A stretch of 64,000 nucleotides of DNA from Pseudomonas sp. MM211. GTDB taxonomy: Bacteria > Pseudomonadota > Gammaproteobacteria > Pseudomonadales > Pseudomonadaceae. Positions 1 through 8,653 of this stretch are shown one piece after another. The notes under the pieces were generated by a model. The model was not told where the DNA came from, searched no databases, and worked only from the letters and a program-made list of their open reading frames with translations. Location of the stretch: the NCBI RefSeq assembly GCF_020386635.1, contig NZ_CP081942.1, positions 4,092,001-4,156,000 on the forward strand. The letters run 5' to 3'. The position numbers and the translations under genes were made by a program. Every line of letters begins with the position of its first letter. Within the stretch, counting starts at the first letter, position 1.

Positions 1-381
1 CAGCGGGATACCCGGCACTTCGTCCACCCGCACGCCGAGCAACTGAGCAGCAGCACGGTTGGCCGCAACGATGCTGCCACCCATGTCGACGGACAGCACC
101 GGAAACTCCAGGGCGCCAAGCAAGGCGTTAAGTTCCAGATGGCGACGCTCACTGGGCATCAGGCCCACGCGCTTGACGCCGAACACGCCGGTGATGGCCT
201 CGAACTTGGCGCGCAGGGCCTGGAACTGCAGATTGATCAGGTTGGGGCAATGCAGGTAGATGGCGTTGCCCTGCTCGCCACCGACCTCACCACGTGCGAC
301 GTTGATGCCGTAGTCGACCAGCAGTTCGAGGATGTCGCGCAGGATACCAACACGATTCTGGCAATGGATCTTGATACGCAT
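1..381 (-). CDS. phhR: Transcriptional regulator PhhR (TyrR-like), N-terminal part
   Basis: Regulator of aromatic amino acid catabolism, divergent from phhA. The ATG is the complement of 379-381 and the frame stays open to the window edge, so only about 127 N-terminal residues are present. The visible part begins with an ACT-type ligand-binding region (MRIKIHCQNRVGILRDILELL at the very start, about residues 1-70), followed by the start of a PAS-like segment with the phrase LNALLGALEFPVLSVD. This ACT-PAS order is that of TyrR/PhhR. The sigma54-interaction domain and HTH expected further on lie outside the window. Location next to phhA and phhB supports the name. Confidence 0.9.
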   Translation of the reverse strand, partial: MRIKIHCQNRVGILRDILELLVDYGINVARGEVGGEQGNAIYLHCPNLINLQFQALRAKFEAITGVFGVKRVGLMPSERRHLELNALLGALEFPVLSVDMGGSIVAANRAAAQLLGVRVDEVPGIPL

Positions 382-464
382 GACAGCCGCTCTTGTTATT
401 TTCGTCAAGGTTTCTTGCCAGTCTAGTGGATCAAGCCAGGCCCAGGACAAGGTTTCGCGCGAGA

Positions 465-482
465 CGTAATCCTTTCTTTACG
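465..482. promoter_or_regulatory. Candidate PhhR/TyrR box
   Basis: CGTAAT-N6-TTTACG lies in the phhR-phhA divergent intergenic region and matches the TyrR/PhhR consensus TGTAAA-N6-TTTACA at 9 of 12 half-site positions with the correct 6-bp spacing. It is 139 bp upstream of the phhA start and 84 bp upstream of the phhR start, so it could serve either gene. I looked for a sigma54 GG-N10-GC element for phhA and found no convincing one. Confidence 0.5.
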
Positions 483-620
483 AAAACCTCGGTCATGGCC
501 CTCAGGCAGGTCGCATACGCCCCTCACACAACCCTCAGCCTGCGCCATGCTTACGACAGGCAACGCACCGCAGGGTGGGTAAGCCATGACCAGATCGGGT
601 TGTGCCAGGGAGATCACTAG

Positions 621-1406
621 ATGAAAGCCAGCCAGTACGTCGCCAGGCAGCCTGACGCGAGCGGCTTTATCCACTATGACGAGGTCGAGCACCGCACCTG
701 GCAGACGCTGATCGAGCGCCAGCTCGCGGTGATCGAGTCACGGGCCTGCCAGCCCTATCTCGATGGCCTCGACAGGCTCGCCCTGCCCCATGATCGAATT
801 CCGCAACTGCCTGACATCAACCGTGTACTACGCGCCGCGACCGGCTGGCAGGTGGCGCAGGTACCGGCGCTGATTCCCTTTCAACGCTTCTTCGAACTGC
901 TCGCCAATCAGCAATTTCCAGTGGCTACCTTCATTCGCACCGAAGCGGAGCTGGACTACCTCCAGGAGCCGGACATCTTCCACGAGATATTCGGCCACTG
1001 CCCCTTGCTTACCAACCCGTGGTTCGCCGAATTCACTCACACCTACGGCCGCCTGGGCCTGGCCGCCAGCCCCCAGGAGCGGGTGTTTCTCGCCCGCCTG
1101 TACTGGATGACCATCGAGTTCGGGCTGGTGGATACCCCGGCGGGCAAGCGCATCTACGGCGGCGGAATTCTCTCCTCACCCAAGGAAGCGCTGTACTGCC
1201 TGTCCGCAGAGCCCGAACACCTGCAGTTCGATCCTGTCGAAACCATGCGTACGCCCTACCGCATCGACATCCTGCAGCCGCTGTATTTCGTGTTGCCGGA
1301 TCTGCAACGGCTGTACGCCCTGGCCCAGGAAAACATCATGGGCCATGTTCAGGAGGCGATGCGCCTGGGCCTGCACGAACCGAAGTTTCCGCCCAAGGCG
1401 GCTTGA
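621..1406 (+). CDS. phhA: Phenylalanine 4-monooxygenase
   Basis: Monomeric bacterial aromatic amino acid hydroxylase that converts L-Phe to L-Tyr using tetrahydropterin, O2 and a non-heme iron. It is 261 residues long, the usual size for the bacterial enzyme, which lacks the eukaryotic regulatory domain. The iron ligands are visible: H121 and H126 in FHEIFGHCP, and E166 in YWMTIEFGL. PhhB, downstream, recycles the carbinolamine pterin product; PhhR, upstream, is the expected activator. The ATG at 621 is preceded by GGGAG (AGGGAGATCACTAG), a sensible ribosome site. Nothing is missing. Confidence 0.97.
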   Translation: MKASQYVARQPDASGFIHYDEVEHRTWQTLIERQLAVIESRACQPYLDGLDRLALPHDRIPQLPDINRVLRAATGWQVAQVPALIPFQRFFELLANQQFPVATFIRTEAELDYLQEPDIFHEIFGHCPLLTNPWFAEFTHTYGRLGLAASPQERVFLARLYWMTIEFGLVDTPAGKRIYGGGILSSPKEALYCLSAEPEHLQFDPVETMRTPYRIDILQPLYFVLPDLQRLYALAQENIMGHVQEAMRLGLHEPKFPPKAA

Positions 1407-1429
1407 TGGGGCAGATAACAATTTGGATC

Positions 1430-1492
1430 GTAGGAGCCCGCTTGCGGGCGATGATTGACGGTAGAGCGATCGCCCACAAGCGGGCTCCTACA
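1430..1492. repeat. REPIN-like palindrome (paired REP, GTAGGAGCCCGC type)
   Basis: Two inverted copies of a REP-like unit: GTAGGAGCCCGCTTGCGGGC at 1430-1449, and its complement-like partner ending in GCGGGCTCCTAC at 1491. They are separated by a short spacer. It sits between phhA and phhB and could stabilise the phhA message end or reduce phhB readthrough. This is the common Pseudomonas REP doublet arrangement. A degenerate relative is at 17071-17157. Confidence 0.85.
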
Positions 1493-1539
1493 CGATGTTC
1501 AATTCGCATAGTCCTGACTACATATCAGCGGAGCCATTT

Positions 1540-1896
1540 ATGACCGATCTATCCAAAGCCACCTGCGAAGCATGCAGCGCCGATGCACCCAAGGTCAGCG
1601 AAGCCGAGCTGGCGGAGCTGATGCGGCAGATTCCCGACTGGAACATCGAGGTTCGCGACGGCGTGATGCAGCTCGAAAGAGCCTACGCCTTTCGCACCTT
1701 CAAACATGCGCTGGCCTTCACCAACGCAGTGGGCGAAATCGCCGAAACGGAGAACCATCACCCTGCCCTGCTGACCGAATGGGGCAAGGTCACCGTGACC
1801 TGGTGGAGCCACTCGATCAAGGGCCTGCATCGCAACGATTTCATCATGGCGGCGCGCACCGACGAGCTGGCCAAGGGCGCCGATGGGCGCAAATGA
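1540..1896 (+). CDS. phhB: Pterin-4a-carbinolamine dehydratase
   Basis: Dehydrates 4a-hydroxytetrahydropterin formed by PhhA so the cofactor can be reduced again. It also acts as a positive factor for phhA in known pseudomonads. The 118-residue product is the family size and contains the PCD signature [21 protein letters not shown], with the conserved His pair and Trp. The start chosen is the ATG giving [13 protein letters not shown] longer reading from 1495 would run into the REP palindrome and adds no conserved sequence. It is 133 bp downstream of phhA with the palindrome in between, so co-transcription is likely but possibly attenuated. Confidence 0.96.
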   Translation: MTDLSKATCEACSADAPKVSEAELAELMRQIPDWNIEVRDGVMQLERAYAFRTFKHALAFTNAVGEIAETENHHPALLTEWGKVTVTWWSHSIKGLHRNDFIMAARTDELAKGADGRK

Positions 1897-2087
1897 AATG
1901 CCCCGTAAACGGGAAAAAGTCGCTCCTTCGCGCACCGCGCTGGTGCCTTTCACTCCTCAGAAAAACACAAAGACCGTTCGTCGGTAAAAATAATCTTTAT
2001 ATTTCAATAACATAGATAACCATCGCAAAGATCACTGGCGCGCTTCATGCTTGCTATCACTGGCATAGTCCCCTAGGGTTGTTCGCC

Positions 2088-3377
2088 ATGTGGTCCTTGA
2101 TTTCCCCTATCAGCTCGTTGCTGGGTGGGGTCGCATTACTCCTCCTTGGCAACGGTCTGCTCAACACTCTACTGACTCTGCGTGGCGTCGCCGAAGGCTA
2201 CTCCACCGGAATGCTCGGACTGATCATGTCCGGGTACTTCGTCGGTTTTCTCCTCGGCACCTGGCTAGCGATTCCGCTGGTTCGCCGCGTTGGGCATATC
2301 CGTGCGTTCTCCTTTTGCGCCGCCCTCGCCGCGATCACTGCGCTTCTTCATGTGCTGATCGTCGACCCCTGGGTCTGGCTCGGCTTGCGAGTGCTCTACG
2401 GCCTGGCGCTGGTCAGCTTGTACATGGTCATCGAGAGCTGGCTCAACGCTCAGGTACCGAACGACAAGCGTGGGCAGATGTTCGCCGTGTACATGGCGGT
2501 GAACCTCGGCGCCCTGGCTGCCGCACAGCAGCTGCTGAACTTGGCCGACCCCGGCGAATTCCTGCTCTTCGCCCTGGCGGCGATGCTGATCAGTGCGGCG
2601 CTGATGCCCATCACCCTGACCCGTCAGCCGCAGCCCAGCGTGCCGGAGACCCTGCACACCAACCTGCGCGCCATCGTCGGCATCGCCCCACTGTCGATTG
2701 CCGCAGCGGGTCTTTCCGGTCTGGCACTTGGCGCGTTCTGGGGGATGGCGCCGGTGTATGCCAGCCTAAATGGTTTCGATGCGTCAGGAGTCGGCCTGAT
2801 GATGAGCGCGACCATTCTCGGTGGCGCACTGCTGCAAGTGCCGATTGGCCGCTTCTCCGACAGCCATGATCGACGCTGGGTGCTGTTCTGGGTAGTCAGC
2901 GCCGCGGTGGTCGTCGCCTTGCTGATGAGCCTTTTGCCGGCCGGTCGACCATTGCTGGCCCTGATGTTCCTGTTTGGTGGGCTGTCGTTCGCCATCTACC
3001 CGATTGCCGTGGCGCAGTTGATCGACCAACTGCACAGCGACGAGATTCTTTCCGGCTCCAGCAGCCTGCTGATGGTCAACGGTGTCGGCTCCGTATGCGG
3101 GCCGCTGCTCGCCGGGCTACTGATGCAATACACCGGCGCCGCCGCACTGCCGCTGTACTTCGCTGCCACCCTGGGACTGCTGGCGGCCTACACCTTCTAT
3201 CGCCTGCGTCATGTCAGCGACCTGGTCGCCGGTGAGCAGGCACACTTCGTACCGATGCTACGCACCAGCCATACCGTTCTGGAGCTGATGCCCGACGCCC
3301 CACCTTCGGACGATGAAAACGACCCGGACAACGATAACCAAGGTGACGAGCAGGAGCCCGCCACCGCTTCATCGTAG
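2088..3377 (+). CDS. MFS transporter, YcaD-like
   Basis: Major facilitator superfamily permease of 429 residues with about 12 hydrophobic segments. Segments 1-6 run from residue 5 to about 180 and 7-12 from about 200 to 385. MFS loop features are visible: IPLVRRVGH between helices 2 and 3, and GRFSDSHDRRW between 8 and 9. The C-terminus ends in a strongly acidic, Asp/Asn/Glu-rich tail. ATG 2088 is used because AGGG lies 9 nt upstream; a TTG 9 nt earlier is less likely. It precedes the GGP synthase gene by 98 bp in the same direction. In Stenotrophomonas I recall a ycaD-type transporter next to ggpPS, which suggests (inference) glucosylglycerol traffic or salvage. Confidence 0.85.
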   Translation: MWSLISPISSLLGGVALLLLGNGLLNTLLTLRGVAEGYSTGMLGLIMSGYFVGFLLGTWLAIPLVRRVGHIRAFSFCAALAAITALLHVLIVDPWVWLGLRVLYGLALVSLYMVIESWLNAQVPNDKRGQMFAVYMAVNLGALAAAQQLLNLADPGEFLLFALAAMLISAALMPITLTRQPQPSVPETLHTNLRAIVGIAPLSIAAAGLSGLALGAFWGMAPVYASLNGFDASGVGLMMSATILGGALLQVPIGRFSDSHDRRWVLFWVVSAAVVVALLMSLLPAGRPLLALMFLFGGLSFAIYPIAVAQLIDQLHSDEILSGSSSLLMVNGVGSVCGPLLAGLLMQYTGAAALPLYFAATLGLLAAYTFYRLRHVSDLVAGEQAHFVPMLRTSHTVLELMPDAPPSDDENDPDNDNQGDEQEPATASS

Positions 3378-3413
3378 GCAGACGCCTACCTATCAGAGGC
3401 ACCTCAAGGTGCC
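3374..3413. promoter_or_regulatory. Two consecutive small hairpins between the transporter and synthase genes
   Basis: GTAGGC-AGAC-GCCTAC (3374-3389, overlapping the transporter stop codon) is followed by GGCACC-TCAA-GGTGCC (3398-3413). Neither is followed by a T-run, so they are not ordinary terminators. They could act as processing or stability structures that tune the second gene of the cassette. Function is inference. Confidence 0.4.
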
Positions 3414-3475
3414 CGCTTTGCTCGTCGGCTGATGTCGGCGCGTCACTGCACCACTCATGGACAGGGAGACAGCGC

Positions 3476-5740
3476 ATGCTACTTGCAACCGATCTTGATG
3501 GAACCTTTCTCGCCGGTGATCCCGAGGATCGCCTGAGCCTTTACCAGACCATCGCCGCCCACCCGGAAATTCAGTTGGCCTACGTCACCGGTCGCAGCCT
3601 GGAAGCGGTATTGCCGCTATTGGCCGACCCGACCTTGCCACAACCGGACTTCATCATCGCCGACGTCGGCGCCACCTTCGTGCATGGCGACACCCTGCAA
3701 CCGATCCAACTGCTGCAGAGCCAGGTCGATGCTCGCTGGCCGGGCGAAAGCCAGGTAGCGCAGGCCGTGGAAGGCTTCGGCCTGGAGCGTCAGGACGTCC
3801 CTCAGGCACGCCGTTGCTCCTACTTCTGCACGCCCGAACAAGCCGCCGACCCGGCCCTGGCCCAGGTCGCAGAAACGCTAGGTTGCGATCTGCTCTACTC
3901 CGCGGATCGCTACCTCGACTTTCTGCCTAAAGGCATCAACAAGGGCACCAGCCTCAAGGCGCTGGTGGATTGGTTGGGGATCGACGACGGCCAAGTATTG
4001 GCCTGTGGCGATACCCTCAATGACCTGAACATGCTCGATGGCACCTACAAGGGCGTCTGCGTCGGCGAGTCGGAGCCGAACCTGATCAAGGCGACCGAGC
4101 ACCAGTCGTGGATCTTGCAGGCCGATCGCCCTGGCTGCGGCGGTATTCTGCAGGCCTTCGTGCATTTCGGTTTTCTCGGTGAACATGGCATTGCCGCGGA
4201 GAAACGCACGGCAACCAAGCCGGGCCGCGCCGAGTTGGTAATGGTCTACCACCGCCTGCCCTACGAAGAGCACCGCGTGGACGGCAAGGTACAGCGCCGC
4301 CGCCCGACCTCGCCCAACGGCATCATCCCGACCCTGATGAGTTTCTTCGGTGACTCGCGCCCTGGCTCCTGGGTCGCCTGGGCGGTCGACGAGGAAGGCG
4401 ACGAGCCGTTCGAAACCCACACCACCGTGGATGCCGAGCGCTACCCGAAGCTCACCGCCGCACGGGTGGCACTGAGCAAGGAAGAAGTCGACATCTTCTA
4501 CAAGCGCTTCTCCAAGGAAGCCTTCTGGCCGACCCTGCATACCTTCTGGGAGCGCGCACGTTTCGACGAGGATGACTGGCAGGTGTTTCTCAAGGTCAAC
4601 CGTGCCTTCGCCGAGCGCACCGCCAAGGAAGCCGCGGAAGGCGCCATCGTCTGGCTGCACGACTACAACCTGTGGATGGTGCCGGGCTACCTGCGCGAAT
4701 TGCGCCCAGACCTGCGCATCGCCTTCTTCCACCACACCTACTTCCCATCGGCCGACGTGTTCAACGTGCTACCGTGGCGCCGGCAGATCATCGGCAGCCT
4801 GTTGCAGTGCGACTACATCGGCTTCCATATCCCCCGCCAGGTGGAGAACTTCGTCGACGTAGCGCGTGGCGTCACGCCGCTACAGACCGTCAGCCGGCAG
4901 AACTGCGCGCCACGCTTCATCACCTACGGCTGCGCTGTGGGGCTGGAGCGCATGACCACCGCTGTGGATACCGGCAGCCGCGTGGTCAAGCTTGGCGCCC
5001 ACCCGGTCGGCCTGGATATTGATCGCGTGCGTAACGCCCTGGCTCAGGAAAAAACCCGCGAGCAGATGGCCAACCTGCGCAGCGAGCTGAGTGGCATCAA
5101 ATTGGTGCTGTCAGTCGAACGCCTGGACTACACCAAGGGCATCCTCGAAAAACTCCAGGCCTACGAGCGGCTGCTGGCCGACAACCCCGAGCTGCACAAG
5201 AAGATCACCCTGGTCAGCATCTGCGTACCGGCGGCCAGCGAAATGACCATCTACGACGAGCTGCAATCGCAGATCGAACAGGCGGTGGGGCGTATCAACG
5301 GCCGCTTCGCGCGGATCGGCTGGACGCCCGTGCAGTTCTTCTTCCGCAGCTTCCCGTTCGACGAAGTGGTGGCCTGGTACGCCATGGCAGATGTCATGTG
5401 GATCACCCCACTGCGTGACGGCCTCAACCTGGTGGCCAAGGAATTCGTCGCCACCCAGGGCTTGCTCGAGGGCCAGGGCGTGTTGGCGCTGTCCGAGTTC
5501 GCCGGTGCTGCAGCGGAGCTCAAGGGCGCGTTGCTGACCAACCCCCACGACACCGCCGACCTGGCGCAAACCTGCTACCTGGCGCTCAATATGCCCAAAG
5601 CAGAGGCCCGTGCGCGGATGCGCGAGTTGTTCGATATCGTCAACTACAACGATATCCGTCGCTGGGGTGACGAGTTCCTCGCCGGCGTCGCCGAGCCATC
5701 GGCAGAAGAGGAAAATGTCCTGCGCCTAGCGGCTGGTTAA
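3476..5740 (+). CDS. ggpPS: Bifunctional glucosylglycerol-phosphate phosphatase/synthase (GgpPS-type)
   Basis: A 754-residue fusion expected to make the compatible solute glucosylglycerol from ADP-glucose and glycerol 3-phosphate and then dephosphorylate it. The N-terminal 240 residues are an HAD phosphatase: DLDGTF at residues 6-11, VTGRS near 38-42, and GDTLNDLNML with D179. From about 250 onward is a GT20 glycosyltransferase: RPTSPNGIIPTL, HDYNLWMVPGYL, FHHTYFPSADVFN, RLDYTKGI near 549-556 and RDGLNLVAKEF. The order phosphatase-then-transferase is that of GgpPS in Stenotrophomonas and some pseudomonads. Trehalose OtsA-OtsB fusions usually have the opposite order. An AGGGAGA ribosome site lies 7 nt before the ATG. 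A trehalose-type specificity cannot be excluded from sequence alone. Confidence 0.85.
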   Translation: MLLATDLDGTFLAGDPEDRLSLYQTIAAHPEIQLAYVTGRSLEAVLPLLADPTLPQPDFIIADVGATFVHGDTLQPIQLLQSQVDARWPGESQVAQAVEGFGLERQDVPQARRCSYFCTPEQAADPALAQVAETLGCDLLYSADRYLDFLPKGINKGTSLKALVDWLGIDDGQVLACGDTLNDLNMLDGTYKGVCVGESEPNLIKATEHQSWILQADRPGCGGILQAFVHFGFLGEHGIAAEKRTATKPGRAELVMVYHRLPYEEHRVDGKVQRRRPTSPNGIIPTLMSFFGDSRPGSWVAWAVDEEGDEPFETHTTVDAERYPKLTAARVALSKEEVDIFYKRFSKEAFWPTLHTFWERARFDEDDWQVFLKVNRAFAERTAKEAAEGAIVWLHDYNLWMVPGYLRELRPDLRIAFFHHTYFPSADVFNVLPWRRQIIGSLLQCDYIGFHIPRQVENFVDVARGVTPLQTVSRQNCAPRFITYGCAVGLERMTTAVDTGSRVVKLGAHPVGLDIDRVRNALAQEKTREQMANLRSELSGIKLVLSVERLDYTKGILEKLQAYERLLADNPELHKKITLVSICVPAASEMTIYDELQSQIEQAVGRINGRFARIGWTPVQFFFRSFPFDEVVAWYAMADVMWITPLRDGLNLVAKEFVATQGLLEGQGVLALSEFAGAAAELKGALLTNPHDTADLAQTCYLALNMPKAEARARMRELFDIVNYNDIRRWGDEFLAGVAEPSAEEENVLRLAAG

Positions 5741-5746
5741 ACACCA

Positions 5747-5838
5747 GTAGCCTGGCGTTGAGCGAAGCGATACCCAGGGGAGCATTTGGCCTGCCGACAA
5801 ATCGCTCCTGCGCATCGCTTCGCTCAGCAGCAGGCTAC
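5747..5838. repeat. Imperfect long inverted repeat after the synthase gene
   Basis: Left arm GTAGCCTGGCGTTGAGCGAAG (5747-5767) pairs with right arm CTTCGCTCAGCAGCAGGCTAC (5818-5838), with about 50 nt between them containing further partial symmetry. There is no T-run. It is probably an intergenic repeat of a different family from the REP doublets at 1430 and 6748. Confidence 0.6.
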
Positions 5839-5897
5839 GGTCAGCTGTCGTGACGAACTGCTATGCTGCGCGCCATTGCAAGTACGAGACGCGCAGC

Positions 5898-6662
5898 ATG
5901 AAAGACATCCTGATCATCGGCATCGGCGCCGGTGACCCTGACTACCTCACCACGCAAGCGATCAAGGCGCTCAATCGCGCCGACGTGTTCTTCATCCTCG
6001 ACAAGGGTGAAGCCAAGGACAAGCTGATCGCCCTGCGCCGCCTGATCCTAGATCGCTATATCGAGTCTGGTCGCCCTTATCGAATCCTCGAAGCGACCAA
6101 CCCGGAACGCGAACGCGATGTGGCCAACTATGACGCGAGCATCGACAGCCTCAACCGCTACAAGCAGGCGGTGTTCGAGCAGTTGCTTGGCCAGTTGAAG
6201 GACGGCGAAACCGGCGCCTTCTTGGTCTGGGGCGACCCATCGCTCTACGACAGTACCATCCGTATTCTAGATGGCGTGATCACGGGCGGCATGCGCCTCG
6301 ATTACGAGGTGATCCCCGGCATCACCAGCGTTCAGGCGCTTACCGCGCGCCACCGCATTCCTCTGAACCAGATCGGCCGAGCCGTACAGATCACCACTGG
6401 TCGACGCCTGCGCGAAGGCTGGCCAGAGGGCGTGGACAGCGTGGTGGTGATGCTCGACGCACAGGACAGCTACCGCCATGTGGTTAGCGAAGATCTGCAT
6501 ATCTACTGGGGCGCCTACGTCGGCACGCCAGACGAGATTCTTATCGCCGGCAGGCTCGCCGATGTCGCCGAGCGCATCGCGCATACCCGCGCAGCTGCCC
6601 GCGAGGCCAACGGCTGGATCATGGATAGCTACCTGCTGCGCCGTGGCGGGCGCGAGGCCTGA
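5898..6662 (+). CDS. cobF: Precorrin-6A synthase (deacetylating)
   Basis: SAM-dependent enzyme of aerobic cobalamin biosynthesis that methylates C-1 of precorrin-5 with loss of acetate. The 254-residue product opens with the tetrapyrrole methylase motif IIGIGAGDPDYLT and carries FLVWGDPSLYDST and VIPGITSVQALTAR, all classic for the family. The ATG at 5898 (MKDILIIG) was chosen because residues encoded upstream of it show no family similarity. No other cob gene is nearby, so it is a scattered member of the pathway. The ORF runs directly into a palindrome-rich region. Confidence 0.94.
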   Translation: MKDILIIGIGAGDPDYLTTQAIKALNRADVFFILDKGEAKDKLIALRRLILDRYIESGRPYRILEATNPERERDVANYDASIDSLNRYKQAVFEQLLGQLKDGETGAFLVWGDPSLYDSTIRILDGVITGGMRLDYEVIPGITSVQALTARHRIPLNQIGRAVQITTGRRLREGWPEGVDSVVVMLDAQDSYRHVVSEDLHIYWGAYVGTPDEILIAGRLADVAERIAHTRAAAREANGWIMDSYLLRRGGREA

Positions 6663-6696
6663 TCGCAGACTCGAGGATATCGGCCGTCTGCTGCCT

Positions 6697-6868
6697 GTCG
6701 CCTGGCTGTTCGACCGCTACAAGGCAGAAGCGGACGGTCGCGATCTCGTGGGAGGGGCTTTAGCCGCGAGCTCTTTACGCCTAGCTAGACAAAATCGAGG
6801 CTAAAGCCTCTCCCACAAAAGCTCTGCTCACCGTCCGCTTCCGCCACGTAGCGGCCGGTCAGGCGACT
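6697..6868. repeat. REPIN nested inside a second inverted repeat
   Basis: Outer arms are about 40 nt: GTCGCCTGGCTG...GAAGCGGACGGT (6697-6738) and ACCGTCCGCTTCC...CAGGCGAC on the right (to about 6866). Inside them sits a REP doublet, GTGGGAGGGGCTTTAGCCGCG (6748-6768) opposite GGCTAAAGCCTCTCCCAC (to 6816). The block fills most of the 239-bp gap between the convergent genes cobF and prmB. No other feature is visible in this gap. Confidence 0.75.
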
Positions 6869-6901
6869 TTTGTTTCGAGCTGGCCGATCAAGAACATCGC
6901 C

Positions 6902-7828
6902 TCAGAGACGCTCGCGAAACAGCGCCTGATGTTCGCGGCACTGCTCGGCCGACAGCATGAACACGCCGTGGCCACCACGGGCGAAGTCTAGCCAGGCGAA
7001 ATCCACTTCGGGATACAGCCCCTCGACGTGCACCTGGCTGTTGCCCACCTCGACGATCAACAGGCCTTTCTCGGTCAGGTGATCGGCCGCTTCCGCCAAC
7101 ATCCGGCGTACCAGATCCAGCCCATCATCGCCGCAGGCCAGGCCCATTTCCGGCTCGTGCTGATACTCGGCCGGCATGTCGGCGAAATCTTCGGCATCCA
7201 CATAGGGCGGGTTGGAGACGATCAGATCGAAGCGCTGCCCAGGCAGCCCGGCGAAGCCATCGCCCTGCACGGTGTATACCCGCTCATCGAGGCCGTGGCG
7301 CTCGATATTGCGGTTGGCCACCTCCAGCGCCTCGTAGGACAGGTCACCAAGCACCACTTCGGCGTCAAGGAACTCATAGGCGCAGGCAATGCCGATGCAG
7401 CCCGAGCCGGTGCACAGATCGAGAATCCGCGCCGGCTCACCAGACAACCAGGGGCTGAAACGCTGCTCGATCAGCTCGGCGATCGGCGAACGCGGCACCA
7501 GCACGCGCTCATCGACGATAAAGGGCAAGCCACAGAACCAGGCCTGGCCAAGCAGGTAGGCGGTTGGTACACGGTCTTCAATGCGCCGCTGCAGCAAGGC
7601 GTGCAGATGTTGCTGCTCGTCCTCTTCGAGGCGGCAATCCAGGTAGCTGTCGGCAATTTCCCAGGGCAGATGCAGGGCGCCAAGCACCAGTTGCCGGGCT
7701 TCGTCCCACGCATTGTCGGTGCCATGACCGAAGAACAACTCCTCAGCCTGAAAACGGCTCACGGCCCAGCGGATGTAATCGCGCAGCGTGCGCAGGCGGG
7801 TGTTCAGGGCTGGGCGGGCATCGGTCAC
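6902..7828 (-). CDS. prmB: 50S ribosomal protein L3 N5-glutamine methyltransferase
   Basis: HemK-type SAM methyltransferase that modifies a Gln of ribosomal protein L3. It is about 308 residues. The N-terminal region ([25 protein letters not shown]) is characteristic of PrmB rather than PrmC. The SAM-binding segment [14 protein letters not shown] and the catalytic [12 protein letters not shown] follow. The GTG start at 7828 is preferred because GGAG lies 7 nt upstream. The 50 in-frame codons further upstream look non-coding. It is convergent with cobF across the palindrome block and divergent from the hydrolase-fold gene at 8054. Confidence 0.93.
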   Translation of the reverse strand: MTDARPALNTRLRTLRDYIRWAVSRFQAEELFFGHGTDNAWDEARQLVLGALHLPWEIADSYLDCRLEEDEQQHLHALLQRRIEDRVPTAYLLGQAWFCGLPFIVDERVLVPRSPIAELIEQRFSPWLSGEPARILDLCTGSGCIGIACAYEFLDAEVVLGDLSYEALEVANRNIERHGLDERVYTVQGDGFAGLPGQRFDLIVSNPPYVDAEDFADMPAEYQHEPEMGLACGDDGLDLVRRMLAEAADHLTEKGLLIVEVGNSQVHVEGLYPEVDFAWLDFARGGHGVFMLSAEQCREHQALFRERL

Positions 7829-8053
7829 AACATGGCTCCGGGCAAAAGCCGTTAGTTTAGCAGGCCTACCCCGGCAATCCAGCGCTGCCAGCCGCCTGTT
7901 CGATGGGCAGGCCCGCGTTAGAGCCAGGCAGCTGAAACGATTCACTTGGGTTGTAGAGAGCGCTGCGCTGCAATACAACCAACAGAGAGGTTCACAGCAG
8001 CGTCATAGAGGCGGACAATATGCACCGTTAACCGCGCCAGCAAGGAGTCGTAC

Positions 8054-8653
8054 ATGTCGTCCCACCCGCAAACGTTCTATCAGCTCACTGGTCGTGGCCA
8101 CGCGCCTGCCAACCTGAGCAATGCGACTCTGCTGGTCATCGATGCCCAGGAAGAATATCGCAGTGGTGTGGTGCAGTTGCCTGGCCTGGATGCAGCCCTG
8201 GCGGAAATCGCCAAGCTGCTGGATGCTGTACGCGCCCAGGGTGGCGCCATCGTTCACGTCAAGCACCTGGGCATTCCTGGCGGCCTGCTGGATCCCCGCG
8301 GCCCGCGTGGCGAGCACCTCCCGGAAGTTGCCCCCCTGCCCGGCGAGATCGTCGTCGAGAAGCGCATGCCGAACGCCTTCTCCGGTACCGACCTGCATGA
8401 AAAGCTGCAGTCGCTCGGCCATCTGGATCTGATCGTCTGCGGGTTCATGACCCACTCCAGCATCAGCACCACCATTCGCGCCACCAAGGATTACGGCTAC
8501 CGCTGCACCGTGGTCGACGCCGCCTGTGCTACCCGCGATCTGCCAACGCCGGACGGCAAGGTGATCAGCGCCGCCGAGATGCACCGCATCGAAATGATCG
8601 CCCTGGCGGACAACTTCGCAGCCTGGGTTCCGGACGCCAGTGCGCTGGTCTGA
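8054..8653 (+). CDS. Isochorismatase-fold hydrolase-like protein, nucleophile Cys replaced by Ser
   Basis: A 199-residue protein of the cysteine hydrolase/isochorismatase superfamily. The Asp of the catalytic triad is in LLVIDAQEEY (D30). The segment that normally reads GxxTxxCVxxT reads G130-FMT-HS-S136-I-S-T, so the position expected to be Cys is Ser. The following ATKDYGYRC is typical of the fold. True isochorismatases also lack the Cys, so the protein may be a hydrolase of that mechanistic type or act on an unknown substrate. The ATG has AAGGAG 9 nt upstream. It stands alone, with no pathway clue from its neighbours. Confidence 0.85.
   Translation: MSSHPQTFYQLTGRGHAPANLSNATLLVIDAQEEYRSGVVQLPGLDAALAEIAKLLDAVRAQGGAIVHVKHLGIPGGLLDPRGPRGEHLPEVAPLPGEIVVEKRMPNAFSGTDLHEKLQSLGHLDLIVCGFMTHSSISTTIRATKDYGYRCTVVDAACATRDLPTPDGKVISAAEMHRIEMIALADNFAAWVPDASALV

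Noticed and set aside
382..620. Sigma54 promoter for phhA
   Set aside because: I looked for GG-N10-GC and found only near misses with 9 or 14 bp spacing, so I report only the PhhR-like box.
1897..1925. Terminator after phhB
   Set aside because: CCCGT-AA-ACGGG is a short stem followed by A, not T, on the coding strand, so it is not a convincing intrinsic terminator.
4572..5022. Overlapping frames inside ggpPS
   Set aside because: They are frame-shifted readings of the conserved GT20 domain with Arg/Pro/Ser-rich nonsense composition.
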